Below are positions 23,541 through 39,015 of a DNA stretch of 64,000 bases, one piece after another. The DNA is from Acanthochromis polyacanthus. Lineage: Eukaryota; Chordata; Actinopteri; Pomacentridae. The first letter of the stretch is position 1. The number at the start of each line of letters is the position of its first letter. The position numbers and the translations under genes were made by a program. Location of the stretch: assembly GCF_021347895.1 (NCBI RefSeq), contig NC_067118.1, forward strand, positions 41,659,255 through 41,723,254. The letters are read 5' to 3'. The notes beneath the pieces are model-generated. The model did no database searches. It had not been told where the DNA came from and saw only the letters and a program-made list of their open reading frames with translations.

Positions 23541-26310
23541 AGCATGAGGAAGCCAGGAGAGACTTTCTCAATGAATGATACCATCTGGGAGCCTGATTCA
23601 CCACTCACGCTAACTTTCGTTGACAAATTTTGGTTCCTGAATCTCAGGTGGAATGAGCAAGTGACTCATCTTACACCTCTACAGAAAGCAAAGTTATTGT
23701 TTGCAAAACACACTTTTATTTATCTGTTTTCTAAGAGAATCAGTCACCAGTGTTTCATTGCATGTACTTTCAAGGAGTTAAGTGAAGGTTAGACTTTGAA
23801 CAAGAAGAATCAATAAAACAGAAGAATCTACTGTGAACTATTTAAATGGGAATGACAGTAGACCTGGAGCGAGAGATGGGAGCAGAGAGAGGGAAAAGAT
23901 CCATGGATAATTGTGTCAGCCTCCCACAGTGTAGGACTAAATATGACACCTCTTCACCCTGACCCTGTCTTACAAGAAAAGAGTACGAGCGAGAGAGAAA
24001 AGGAGAAAGAGACAGAATGCTTGGTAGTGACCCGCCTCGACCCTGCCAGCTCTTCCTGACCTCCCTTGTAGCCCCATGCCGCTTAATTCTCCCTAATTAC
24101 ATTCCTCACTGACAGAAAGTTGGCCCCCGACCACCCCCGCAAAAGGCCCAGGTAGGAAAACCCACCATAGCACGGCTGCAGGATTCATCCTCTGCAGAGG
24201 TGAAGGCAGGGGGGACAACCGGTGATGACAAATTAATTAATGCAAGTGGAGTAGAAAATGGGCACACAGAGGTACGCACACATTTGTGTTTAGGTGTGTG
24301 TAGCTGCTGCGCATGTGGTCTGACTTACATCGGCTGGCGTATCCAGTGAGCTCTGTAGCATGTTGATGTGACAGACAGTGATGGATTTTGTTTAGGGTTT
24401 GGACTCGGCAGTAAGTGGAGACGTGGGGGGCAAACGTACTCCTTTATTTCAAGACTGGAGCATGTATGAATCTCTGTGTGAAAGCCTGAGGTGAACATAG
24501 AGGCTTTACTGGATATTAGAGCAGCATAAATGAGCTAAACAGTCCTAAAGTGGACGCATAAACAGCTGTTTAGCATTAATAAAGCAATAGAGAGAGAGGA
24601 AAATCTGCATTTGAAGCAAAGTTGGAAAGTCTGCATGTGAAGACGTCGTATTGTGTGGTGCACGTGATGTGAAAGCGCTGCTCTCCGGCTCATTGTTTTT
24701 ATCAGGCAGTGCGGTCTCAGGCCAATGTTTGGTTCAGCTGCATGGGATTGGGTTACAGGAGTTCGCTAGCATTTGTCTTTACAATGTAATTAAGGGATTT
24801 TTGGGCCCTATGGCCTCAGAATGACAAACTCCTCTTGCTCGGAGAGCTGGATGCTTGATAGGAAATCTATTGGCAAATAGAAAACTAATACATCTTGTAG
24901 TCGCTCTACAGGTCAGTGCTTTTAAAACAACTTGGATTCACAGCTTGTTTTTCTGTTTATCAGGGGAAACGCTGGTGTTGCCGTCAAGATGTGCACTGTC
25001 GATGCATTTAACTGTAACATTAGTAAGCTGTTTCACTTTCCACTCAGTGGGCCACACAAATTTATCTCAGACTATTAACCAAAGTTCAAATGTCACCTCT
25101 GAAAGAGTGGATTGTTGCAGAAAACCTGTGCATCCCCTTGGCAATTACCAAGCCTCAACTCAATACAACGGTGTAGGCCTGGATTTGATATTCCATAAAC
25201 ATAATGGTCTCATGTGACTGTGTGTAGATAAATATCATGGACTTAGCCTGAGGGAGAGAAAAGGGGGGACGTTCCATTTTTTTATATCACATAATACAGC
25301 TCTTGTGTTCCCACAGAATACAAGGGGGCCTTCTCTTGGCCCCCTCTGCTAAATCCCTCAGCTATCTTTCAAACAGTGATAGTTACGGAAATTAGCAGCG
25401 CAGAAATCCATAAGCGTCCATCATCGGGGGGCTTATTAGCGTCTTTGTGAGGTTATGAGGGGAGGACAGAAGGCCTGGAGCGCTGCAGGGGCGCGGCTCA
25501 GACGCTACCTTGACATAACACACAGTCGCACATGCACAAGGACATGCATGTTCAAAGTGGACAGCAGCACAGATAAACAACGAAACAAACACATGCATGC
25601 CTGCAAATGCACAGATGGAGCTTAAGATAAGTCACTTTTCACTTGGTCTGGTGTCGCTGTCAGACTCTACTCTTATGTTTAAAGGGGAGTCAGAAAGTCA
25701 GACCTTTCTGCCAGCAGGAGGTGTAGTGACGGAAAATAGTCTGACTTTACCTGTCAGTGAAGGTCTGAGCCACCACTGTAAGGACACATGCTGACATGTA
25801 GTTCATCTCTATCCAGAACAATAAAGCCCACTGCAGCTTGTCTTGACACACTTGCTCACTTTCTACTTAAGTTCATGGTTTCAATAAGACACACATTGAC
25901 ATTATTATCATTGTTTTATTAGCAGTAATTGACAGGAAATACCTCCAGCTGAGCCCTAAAATCAAAAGTTTGCCCCCCCCGCTTGCTCCCACAACACATT
26001 TCCGTCAGTGCAGTTGCATTCACGACACCCTCACCGTCAGTGAAGATGTCATCTGATCCCGTTTAGGTGGTACTTGTGCTAATTCAGGCAGTTTGGTTTG
26101 CATTAGTTCTGCTCATTAAGGTGCTTCTTTGGCCGCCGTGTCCTGATGATCTCATGTTGTGAGAAGCGGCACTGAAAAGTAAATTATGGGCTCACACATG
26201 TAGAGTAAATTACACCGGGAAGAAGAAACAAGCACCGTGAGACAAATAACGTTACTTACTTTCCAAAATCTGCAAATCGTTGCTTATCTTGAGGCACAAG
26301 TGTAGTCCAA

Positions 26311-26312
<2 letters not shown>
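23541..26312. other. Non-coding sequence, unique
   Basis: No gene is visible. Purine-rich patches lie near 23858-23900 and 23975-24015. The block 25020-25230 is repeat-free and of balanced composition, a weak candidate for conserved non-coding DNA. A poly-C lies at about 25973-25980. Confidence 0.5.

Positions 26313-26383
<71 letters not shown>
26313..26383 (+). repeat. (CA)n microsatellite, about 71 bp
   Basis: Pure CA run. Confidence 0.97.
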
Positions 26384-26388
<5 letters not shown>

Positions 26389-27178
26389 GACACACTCAGA
26401 TTCACAAACCCAGCAGAATTTCCATGCTGTAGAACTTCCCCCTTCATCTGATTTCAGTTTATGTGTATTTGTTTCTCTGTGTGAGTGTGTGTGTGTTGTT
26501 TGTTGGGGTGGTGGGGGATAATAAATGGCAGCAGACATGGACATCGATTTTGGTAATAACACGGAGAGCAGAGCAGAGGCAGTGGCAGACGTCAGCCTGA
26601 GGTCCATCCATCTATGAAACAGGACATGCCAGTAATAGGAAAACACCACACACCGTTATGGCCAGGGGCAAAGCACACAGGCAACTTATCACAGCACTGA
26701 ACTTTGATGCTTCGTCGCGCGCAGGGGAGAAAATATATATAATTCCATTATTTCTTCACAGATGATGAGACACAGCCTGTGCGTTTGTGTGTGTCAGTGT
26801 GTGTGTTTAGTGTGCGTAGAAAGGGGGGGTGTTGTACCTTTGTGGACCAAAAAGGAATCTTATACACATCCACACACATGCAGGGAAATGGACTGTTTCT
26901 GCTGACTTGGAAAATACACTTGTTTATTTATTGAATTATTATAATACCTTTTTTTTCCCTGAGAAAGGTGTGCTCTCCGGGGGCATGGCCAATTGACTGC
27001 TTTGTGAGTGTTTGAGCATCTGGAGTACACCCGAATACGTCTTTGTAATCGCACCTTAATGTACATGCCATCTAAGCAGATTGCGCATTTATTTTCGGGC
27101 ATTTTTTTAAATAAATCAGAGAAAAAAAATGGAGGCTTTGAACGCACTATGCCTACCGCTGGATGCCAGGCAGACCAT
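26384..27178. other. Non-coding sequence
   Basis: Short TG-rich patches near 26478-26500 and 26780-26815. No gene or repeat family is recognised. Confidence 0.5.
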
Positions 27179-27186
27179 GCAGAAAT

Positions 27187-27686
27187 TAGGGCTAGACCCG
27201 GACGTTACGGGGTGTAAAGAACATGCAGCGTTACTGTCTTCCCTCCGCCTTCGGCCCACATCGGCTCACATCGGCATGTAATCATATAAACATATACACA
27301 TATGTCTATGTGATCACCCCTTCCTCCCCCCGGACGAAAATATTCAGAGCTCGTCTCTTCCCTTCCTCCATTCCTGTTTGCCAACACCACCCGAATTACC
27401 GGGTTGCTGCCGACTCTGACGTCACGCTTCACTTCGTTGCATAAACACAAGACAAGATGCTGAAGACCTCCGCTGTTTGGGAATTCTTCAGATTAACTGA
27501 GAACAAAACGAAGGCAAAATTTGGACCCGGGAGACCAGACGAACGGATCCGAATATTGGGGCCGTCTCCACCACAAGCGTCCCCCCCCCCCCGCCAACGT
27601 TACGGGGCGGAGCGAATATTCGGATATTCGTCTTTAATAGGTCCCGCACATTCGGAGGTCAGAAACCACTATTCGGGCCAGCCCTA
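27187..27686 (+). mobile_element. Non-autonomous hAT element with BED-finger start, copy A (500 bp)
   Basis: Termini are TAGGGCTAGACCC and the complement of TAGGGCTGGCCC. A perfect 8-bp target duplication GCAGAAAT flanks it (27179-27186 and 27687-27694), diagnostic of the hAT superfamily. The interior keeps a TGACGTCA palindrome (27417-27424) 33 bases before an ATG and the first codons of a BED-finger transposase, then jumps to the 3' terminal region rich in ATTCGGATATTCG-like sequence. This is an internal-deletion derivative of an autonomous element. A sibling lies at 28841. Confidence 0.9.
27457..27549 (+). pseudogene. hAT transposase N-terminus (BED zinc finger start)
   Basis: The frame starts MLKTSAVWEFF and continues to KTKAKF, the pattern of aromatic and basic residues that opens BED-type zinc fingers of ZBED and Ac-like transposases. 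The cysteine/histidine ligands should follow KAK but the deletion junction removes them. No DDE catalytic domain remains. The same start is preserved in copy B at 29114. Confidence 0.65.
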
Positions 27687-27694
27687 GCAGAAAT

Positions 27695-28832
27695 CTAAGT
27701 CAGAACGTGTCTTACTGCTCCATAAAATAGAGGTTGGTTTAACTTCAAACGCAGATTCTCTATGTGCCTGCCGACCACGTTTGAGTTAAAAGCTTCTGTG
27801 TCCAGAACAACAGTCCTGACCCCAAACATAATAAAAGCCTGAAGCATTTGCTGCTCTAACTGCAGAACAGTCTCGTCTCTCTAATCATAATATCATCAGC
27901 CTAAAAGATGAACTGCATGGACCTTCATATTGACCAAAACTCAGTGTTTTCTGATGCGTTCTCACTTCATCTGCTATTTAAAATGCACTTAGGGACAAGC
28001 AAGTATGCTAATTTATAACCTGCCATGAGTCTGCGAGGATCGGTTACGCCTCGTGGATTGAGATGAAAAGATTTATAAAGAGTTTTGAACTAAGCGCAGT
28101 CCACAGTTTGCTGTGAGTAGTAAAACAATATCCTAAACAGCATTTTATCCTGACTGGATCTTTGAAATGTCAGAATGTTCAACAGTAGTTACCACACACG
28201 GATAAATATCATTACATGAAACTGAGTCCGATTAATGTTGTTGTTGTAAGACACTGTGCAGTTCGGAGGTAAAATCTCCATTTTAGGCCAGGAAAGAAAA
28301 TTAACATTACTGCGTTTTTTATTTGACTTTTCCTAACTCTGGGCTTCTCTAGCTGAAAAGCAGCTTCTGACAACATTTCATTATATTCATTAAACATTAT
28401 ATCTTGCTGCATTTCTTAAACCATTTTGTTTCATCTCTGGCACAAGAATTTCCTTAGGGATCATTTTATCTTATCTTTGTTGGATTTAAAAGCATGAACC
28501 ATCGATGTTTTTTGGACAATATTAGCAATAGTAAGGGAGTGTACACAATAATATGGAGGCGTTTGTTCAATACATGGTGGATTTTACAGTGATAGCTTTA
28601 ATTTTACGTGTTTTTAACTGTTGAATTCTTCGTGCACCCATTTGTGAACTGCCCCATTCACACATGCATGCACGTTTAACCAGGCGACATGACGGGTGGG
28701 TCATCCAGTGTTTTACCTGGCAGAATCTTGACATTTCCAGCCATACCTTACAGAGCACACCTTTTGTTCTAATGAAAGCCATATCAGAGCCGTGCTGCTG
28801 CAGCCGTCACTCACTCCCATCCAGACGTGTCC
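27695..28832. other. Non-coding sequence between two hAT copies
   Basis: AT-rich unique sequence. No gene, RNA or repeat is recognised. Confidence 0.5.
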
Positions 28833-28840
28833 GTGCTACA

Positions 28841-29326
28841 TAGGGCTGGACCCGAATATCCGAATACGAAAACGGCAGTATCCGGATATTAATTTTGGCA
28901 TCCGAATATTCGCCCCCACCCCCGGTCAGACGTTACCGGGCGGAACAAATATGCGGCATTACTGTCTTCCCTCCGTCTTTGGCCCACATCAGCTCATCCC
29001 CGTGTTCGGCTCATCTCGGCTCCTCCATTCCTGTTTGCTAACACCACCCGAATTACCGGGTTGCTGCCGACTCTGACGTCACGCTTCACTTCGTTGCATA
29101 AACACAAGACAAGATGCTGAAGACCTCCGCTGTTTGGGAATTCTTCAGTTTAAGTGAAGACAAAACGAAGGCAAAATTTGGACCCGGGAGACCAGACGAA
29201 TGGATCCAAATATTGGGGTCGTCTCCGCCACAAGCCCCGCCCCCCGTCGGAACGAATATTCGGATGTTCGTCTTTAATAGGGCCCAAATATCCGGAGGCC
29301 AGAAACCACTATTCAGGCCAGCCCCT
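28841..29326 (+). mobile_element. Non-autonomous hAT element with BED-finger start, copy B (486 bp)
   Basis: Starts TAGGGCTGGACCCGAATATC and ends GGCCAGCCCCT. The flanks are GTGCTACA (28833-28840) and GTGCTGCA (29327-29334), an 8-bp duplication with one mismatch. The central 230 bases are nearly identical to copy A, including TGACGTCA at 29074-29081 and the BED-finger ATG at 29114. The left subterminal part differs: copy B keeps a longer stretch of CCGAATAT repeats. Confidence 0.9.
29114..29206 (+). pseudogene. hAT transposase N-terminus, copy B
   Basis: MLKTSAVWEFFSLSEDKTKA, 31 codons parallel to copy A with four conservative changes (R to S, T to S, N to D and E to W near the end). The zinc ligands and catalytic domain are absent. 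The deletion junction is at the same place as in copy A, so both came from one deleted progenitor. Confidence 0.65.
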
Positions 29327-29334
29327 GTGCTGCA

Positions 29335-29923
29335 TGTCTTCTTTTTCATTCTTCCACCCCTGCTGCCTCGCTTTCTCGCTCGTCTTTTCATCCAGTCTTT
29401 TCGGTTTTCGTGTCGCGTCAGCAGCACTGCATTAAGTTTGTGTACGTCTGTGCACAGAGTTGGGGGAAAAACAGCCTTTCAAAGCTAAACAGAAGTTGCT
29501 ATCCTAAGTGTAACTGTGTGAAAATCTCTCTTCTTTAAGCTCACCAGCTACAGTTTCCCCCCACATGCCGGTGTGTGCATGATGCACTGACCCAAATGTA
29601 TCTCCAGTCACATTTGTGTTACAGCATTGAAGTGCTAAATCACTTCCTCCTTTACTTACTCAGTCTCTCGCCCCCTACCTTCATACCAATAAACCAAAAA
29701 AAGAAAAGTGCTGATTCAAGCCAAAACCTTCAGCTGAGAGAGAGATTGAGAGAAAAGAGAGCGAGGAGCTGACGGGTGGCGGGGGTAAAGGGATCTGTGA
29801 ATGGTGTGAAAAGTATTAAGTGCCAGTAATAATTGGAAGCGGTCCTAGAGAATCCAAATATAATCTTACAGCAGGAACTCTTGTAATACATTGGTTCTGG
29901 AGGTGGGCCCAGAACACATACGT

Positions 29924-29924
<1 letters not shown>
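29335..29924. other. Non-coding sequence
   Basis: Unique sequence with no recognised gene or repeat. Confidence 0.5.

Positions 29925-29994
<70 letters not shown>
29925..29994 (+). repeat. (CA)n microsatellite, about 70 bp
   Basis: Pure CA run. Confidence 0.97.
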
Positions 29995-33748
<3,754 letters not shown>

Positions 33749-33756
33749 GCTTAGTG

Positions 33757-34687
33757 CAGGGTGTCAAACTCACCTTAGTCCAGCTTCCACATTCAGCCCA
33801 GTTTGATCTCCAGTGACCAGTAAACCACAGCATAATAACCTATAAATAACCACAACTCCAAATCTTTCTTTTGATTTAGTGCAAAAAAGTACATTTTGAA
33901 AATGTTCACATTTAAAGATTTTTTTCAAACCATCGTGAACAACCTGAAATTTCTTAAGTAAATTATTTCAATTTCAACAACATTCAGCCTCAGTTTATCA
34001 TTTAAACATCACAACTTCCAGATGACAGAGTCTACAAAGACACAAAACAGAACAATATAGTATTTTACAACAAAAAGACAAAAAAACCCATCAAAAACAA
34101 GACAGAATATTGTAAAAATGAGACACAAAATGTCAAAAATGAGAAACAAAATGACTAAAAAATGAGAATAAAAGTTGCAAAGCAGCAAAAAAAATGGACG
34201 AACGACACAAGCGAGACGAATAAAGGACACAAAATGACAAAAGTGACACATGAATCAGCGAATAAAGCAAAACACAAGATGACAGAAATAAGACCACAAA
34301 AACACAAGCGGGACAAAAAGGAAACACAAAAATGAGAAACAAAACAACAAAAAACAACACAAACAGGACAAATGTTATAAAAATAAGACACAAAATGACA
34401 AAATGAGACGAATGACAAAAATCTGACAAAAAAGAAGAAAAAAAAACAACAAAACAAGACAAAATGTTAGAAAGTGACACGCAAAACATGGCAAAATGAG
34501 ACACTAAATGGCAAAAGAACGATGACCAATCTAACTTGTCATGGTCGAGAAATTATTTTAAATTTATAGTTTTACTAATTTACAATCTGCAGTTAATGTC
34601 TTCTCTGTAATTTTTACACTGTGAGAACCGGATTGGACCCTCTGGAGGACCGCTTTTGGACCACGGGCCTCATGTTTGCCACCCCTG
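33757..34687 (+). mobile_element. Non-autonomous hAT with internal minisatellite, copy 1 (931 bp)
   Basis: Starts CAGGGTGTCAAACTCACC and ends GTTTGCCACCCCTG, a typical hAT CAGGG-type inverted terminus. The flanks GCTTAGTG (33749-33756) and GCTTAGAG (34688-34695) are an 8-bp duplication with one mismatch. From about 34040 to 34520 the centre is a degenerate tandem of units like ACAAAATGACAAAAATGAGA. Open frames over this array translate to F/C/V-rich low-complexity peptides and are not genes. No transposase is present. Confidence 0.88.
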
Positions 34688-34695
34688 GCTTAGAG

Positions 34696-36413
34696 AGTAT
34701 TTTTTGAGGTTTTTGACTGTTCAGACATAACACATAATAAGAGGACATCACCTTGGGAACCAAAGCAGGGTTTGAATTCATCAGAACCAGAGAAAGAAGA
34801 CACCAAACGTCCCCTTGTAGAAAGCCGTGATCATATTTCGTGTTCTTTGGAGAAGTTGTGAATAACAACCTAACAGAAGCCACCTCCTGCACCTTTCCAT
34901 TTTCTCCCCCCCCACACACACACACACACATCTCCCTTTCCAAATGTGTGGCTTCCTTACAGTGAGAGCTGCCAGCCTCGCTCATGCGCTCTCATGCAGC
35001 CTACAGCATGCCTACAGAGCAGCGTATAGGCCTGGGGAAGCCCACTTACCGTGTGTGTTTATGTGTTTGTGCGAGGCTGCGAACGAGGCGCCTCTGGCCA
35101 CAAGGTGGGCTTTGCAGGAGAGGCTGTGGCAATCCCAGTACTGTAACTACATAAATGAGGAAATGAATTAAGTGGACTTGAGAGACAAGGTGAGTGGCGA
35201 GCGTGTGCGCGCTGAGGCGGCTGCTGGATTTAAATTAACACGCAAAGGAAGCGGCGAGCGCAGGAAAAAACATCGATGCTGCGCGGTTCTCACAAGCAGC
35301 AGCGAGTAAAGTTCAGACTTAATGCAATTGTTAAAATCAACAAATGGGCTCGAATGTGAGCTCACACACACAGTCTGGTCTGAGGGGCCTCGTCTTTCTC
35401 TAACAAGGACTCTCTTACAGTATATTCAGCTTCGCCTGTCTGCTGCGTTTAAGGGGCTGAGTAAATCTGTCATTTTACCCCCTGAACATTGAGTCATTCA
35501 CACACACCCTCAGAGCCGTGCAGCTGGAAGGAATTAAGCTGTCTCTCTCTACACCGGGGATGATAACCTCCACTGCTCGCCGTCCGTGATTGGAGGGCCG
35601 TGATTTTAGCCATTAACAACATATCTGTTGGCCGCTGGGCTACAGTTGAGGAGACAGACGACCTTTAGTGTTTAGGTGAAAGGCACGACTTGTCTTCTGT
35701 CTGGGAGTTTAGCTACTGTGTCCATCAACTGTACGTTGGAGTGTGTGTGTGTGTTTGCATGCTCCAACACACACATCCTCGTAGTGTCTTTTCACTTCAG
35801 TGCAGCTTAGTCACAGTGAGTCGGATCTGAACTTTTGGTTTGGTGTGTGTGTGCACGGACTCCTGGTTCTCTGCAAATACGTCAGTGCAATCACTGCGGG
35901 CATCGTGGTTATTTCACAGATCCTCGGGTTTTGGGAAGAAACTGGCTTGCTGGGATGCACTGAGCTTCACCAGCTAGTCTGGTTTTTGATGCAGCAGGTC
36001 TTTTTATACATGAACACAGTCTGCAGTGATTATAAAAGGGAAGTTTGTTTGTTTATACAAAGGATCCCTATTAGATGAATGCCAAAGTAATAGTACTAGT
36101 AGATTTGATTAAAATGGTGACTGAAAATTCAATGAAGTTTATCCAAATATAGTTAAGAAATCCTATTAAAGGCGATTATTTTACATTAGAAGTATTAAAT
36201 CATTTGATTTCTCTTACCCAAATGTAAAACACAAAACATGATTTCGTCATTGCACTTCCAGTCATTTCCTGTTCTTTACTCTGTAATCCTGGAAAAAAAC
36301 GGCGGTTTGGTTGCAGCAGAAGAAACATTTGTGGGTGTACTGGCATCAGACGCACAACGCTGACGGGGCGGTCAACCGAGTTTTTGCACTTTTGCTGAAA
36401 TTCAAACACCAGT
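34696..36413. other. Non-coding sequence
   Basis: Short CA run at 34914-34930 and TG run at 35742-35755. The rest is unique sequence with no recognised gene. Confidence 0.5.
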
Positions 36414-36417
36414 TTAA

Positions 36418-36502
36418 CCCTTTGAGGCACAACATGGGTTGAAAAGTGAAACTGTTTCAATGGAATGTGGGCATCTTTTGACCCATGTTGTGCATCAAAG
36501 GG
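36418..36502. mobile_element. 85-bp palindromic MITE, possibly piggyBac-type
   Basis: CCCTTTGAGGCACAACATGG on the left pairs with CCATGTTGTGCATCAAAGGG on the right; the arms extend to about 29 bp with three mismatches. The left flank is TTAA (36414-36417) and the right flank is TTCA (36503-36506), so a TTAA duplication with one change is plausible. No coding capacity. Confidence 0.65.
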
Positions 36503-36506
36503 TTCA

Positions 36507-37047
36507 GTCAACAAAATGTGGTTTCAAGTTGGTAGAATCCACAAAAGAAAAATTTCCACCTCCATAACAGAAAGATAAATCTGCTTTAAGTTATCCGAGG
36601 CAGACGTTTACAGTGACTACAATGTTTTAAGGTAGTAAAGTAGATTAGAGAGTATAAATCGTAGCATGTAGTCATCGTTTGTATTGTCAAATGGACACAA
36701 CAGTTTACAGATATCAGCTCTGTACATTCTATTCAATCTATTCATGTTTCATCCGGTGTCATCAAAGCAAAATGAGATGAACAGTCATGAAGGACAGCGT
36801 AAAAGAAGAGACATAAAGGACAACAGGGAAGGAATGAATATGAACAGAACAGAGTGACACTTCATGTGCTGAAATAAGCTTCTCTTCTGTTTTGTGTCAC
36901 TCAGATGTTAAAGAATACACACTGACAAAAAGAAAAAACAGCAAACAACAACCAGAGACTGACCTCCACAGCAATGAGCTACACTGTGCATGCTCTGAAA
37001 CACTATCCCCAATTACAGCCAGGCAGAGGCAGAAGCATGTACTGTTA

Positions 37048-37050
<3 letters not shown>
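36507..37050. other. Non-coding sequence
   Basis: AT-rich unique sequence with no recognised feature. Confidence 0.5.

Positions 37051-37144
<94 letters not shown>
37051..37144 (+). repeat. (CA)n microsatellite, about 94 bp, pure
   Basis: About 47 uninterrupted CA units, only 50 bases upstream of the polypyrimidine tract. Confidence 0.98.
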
Positions 37145-37146
<2 letters not shown>

Positions 37147-37193
37147 CACACACTTTGAGTAGCGTCCAACAGCCAGAACATGACTAAGCATAG

Positions 37194-37199
37194 TTTTTC

Positions 37200-37249
<50 letters not shown>

Positions 37250-37268
37250 TTCCTTCTTTTTTCTTTTT

Positions 37269-37312
<44 letters not shown>

Positions 37313-37477
37313 TCCTTCCTTCCTTCCTTCCTTCCTTCCTTCCTTCCTTCCTTCCTTCCTACCTTCCTTCCTTCCTTCCTTCCTTCCTTCCTTCCTTCCT
37401 TCCTTCCTTCCTTCCTTTCTTTCTTTCTTTCTTTCTTCTTCCTTTTCCTTTCTTCCTTTCTTCCTTTTCCTTTCTTC

Positions 37478-37520
<43 letters not shown>

Positions 37521-37652
37521 AATTCCTTCATCCCTTCTTTCTTTCTTTCCTTCCTTCCTTCCTTCCTTCCTTCCTTCCTTCCTTCCCTTCCTTCCTTCCT
37601 TTCTTTCTTTCTTTCTTCCTTTTCCTTTCTTCCTTTCTTCCTTTTCCTTTCT

Positions 37653-37710
<58 letters not shown>

Positions 37711-37807
37711 TTTCTTTCTTTCTTTCTTTCTTCCTTCCTCCCTTCTTTCTTTCTTTCTTTCTTTCTTTCCTTCCTTCCTTCCTTTCTTTCTTTCTTTCTT
37801 CCTTTTC

Positions 37808-37854
<47 letters not shown>

Positions 37855-38009
37855 AATTCCTTCATCCCTTCTTTCTTTCTTTCTTTCCTTCCTTCCTTCC
37901 TTCCTTTCTTTCCTTTCTTCCTTCCTTTTTTCTTTCTTTCTTTCTTTTTCTTTCTTTCTTCCTTCCTCCCTTCTTTCTTTCTTTCCTTCTTTCCTTCCTT
38001 CCTTCCTTC
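37194..38009 (+). repeat. Polypyrimidine (CTTT/CCTT)n tract, 816 bp
   Basis: Alternating blocks of CTTT and CCTT units with almost no purines on the plus strand. Higher-order copying is visible: the rare purine-containing phrase TTAATTCCTTCATCCC occurs at about 37519 and again at about 37853 (334 bp apart), and TTCCTTTTCCTTTCTT phrases recur near 37438, 37617 and 37799. The long open frames in CTTT phase (F/L/S/P) and GAAA phase (K/E/R) are artefacts. Homopurine-homopyrimidine mirror DNA of this length can form triplex (H-DNA). Confidence 0.98.
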
Positions 38010-38992
38010 ATTGCAACTCTTTTCCTCACACCAGAGAAAGCGTTACAAACTGTTTACATCATGAAGTAGAGAATAGTAATTCTTCAGTCTAAGTAGCATC
38101 TTTTTCTAAATCAGATAAAAAAAAAACTCCTGATCTTTAACAGTTAAACAACATTAACACTTTTACAAATCACAGTCCCAAACAATGACGATAGAAGAAT
38201 TAGAACTTTGTGCAATGTCAGTCCTTACTTATAATAGCATCTGAATTCTTTCTACAAATCTTACAGTCTCTTTCAGTGACACATTTACGGCCAAAATCCA
38301 CCGAAAACAATCATCAAAGCTAGAAACTGTTTTGCATTGCACTCCTATCTAAGCTTAAGTGACCATAAAAAGGGCAAATAAAAGGCTAATCTTAGTTTTC
38401 TTTAGTAGTTTATTGCAATTATTATGATACTATTGTACAGATCATGTGTCAGCTTTAGTAATGCGCTTATTTTTAATGATAATTAGTTTTTAAATTAGTT
38501 TTGTTTTAGCTCTCTTTCATTCAGTTTGAACATTTTCAAGCTAAATCAAACAGTAACATTCAGATAGTTAATCCATTTTTTTGTCTTTAACAGGATCAAA
38601 TACTTTTCAATCAAATAGCTGACAGTAGAGGTGGTCGATCCCCATCCCATCATCTTTTCTTGTGTCCTTGGCTGGGCGTCAGTGACAAGCATCTCATCAG
38701 AAACAGACCAAACCCCAGTAGGTAGCCGTGAAGGACCTGGATCGTTGCAATGAGATCATAGCATTTTTCCCAAATTCAGTTTTCAGAACAAATCTGACAT
38801 CAGACCTGCAGTGAGGATGTTTTGCTCCAAAAAGGGCAACCGAAGTAAAGTTTTGCGAGCAGCCGTAACGTCTCGATCGTCTGTCCTCCTCGTTTTGATG
38901 TGATGTCATTCTGCCGCTGTAACCTGATAGCAGGCCTTTAGCATAGATCGCTGGCATTACAGGCTGGATGATAATACCTATAAATACACTCT
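38010..38992. other. Non-coding sequence
   Basis: AT-rich to 38620, then more balanced sequence. The minus strand is open for 86 codons at 38697-38957 but shows no recognisable domain. A TATAAATA lies at 38979-38986, just before the CAG run; this alone does not support a promoter. Confidence 0.45.
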
Positions 38993-38993
38993 G

Positions 38994-39015
38994 CAGCAGC
39001 AGCAGCAGCAGCAGC
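38994..39015 (+). repeat. (CAG)7 microsatellite
   Basis: Seven CAG units. No coding context is visible. Confidence 0.95.

Noticed and set aside
37180..38064. 294-codon open frame, and the long K/E/R-rich frames opposite
   Set aside because: These are translations of CTTT/CCTT and GAAA/GGAA repeats; there is no domain or codon signature.
38697..38957. 86-codon minus-strand frame in non-repetitive DNA
   Set aside because: The composition is protein-like but I recognise no family, and start and splice evidence is lacking. A conservation search would decide.
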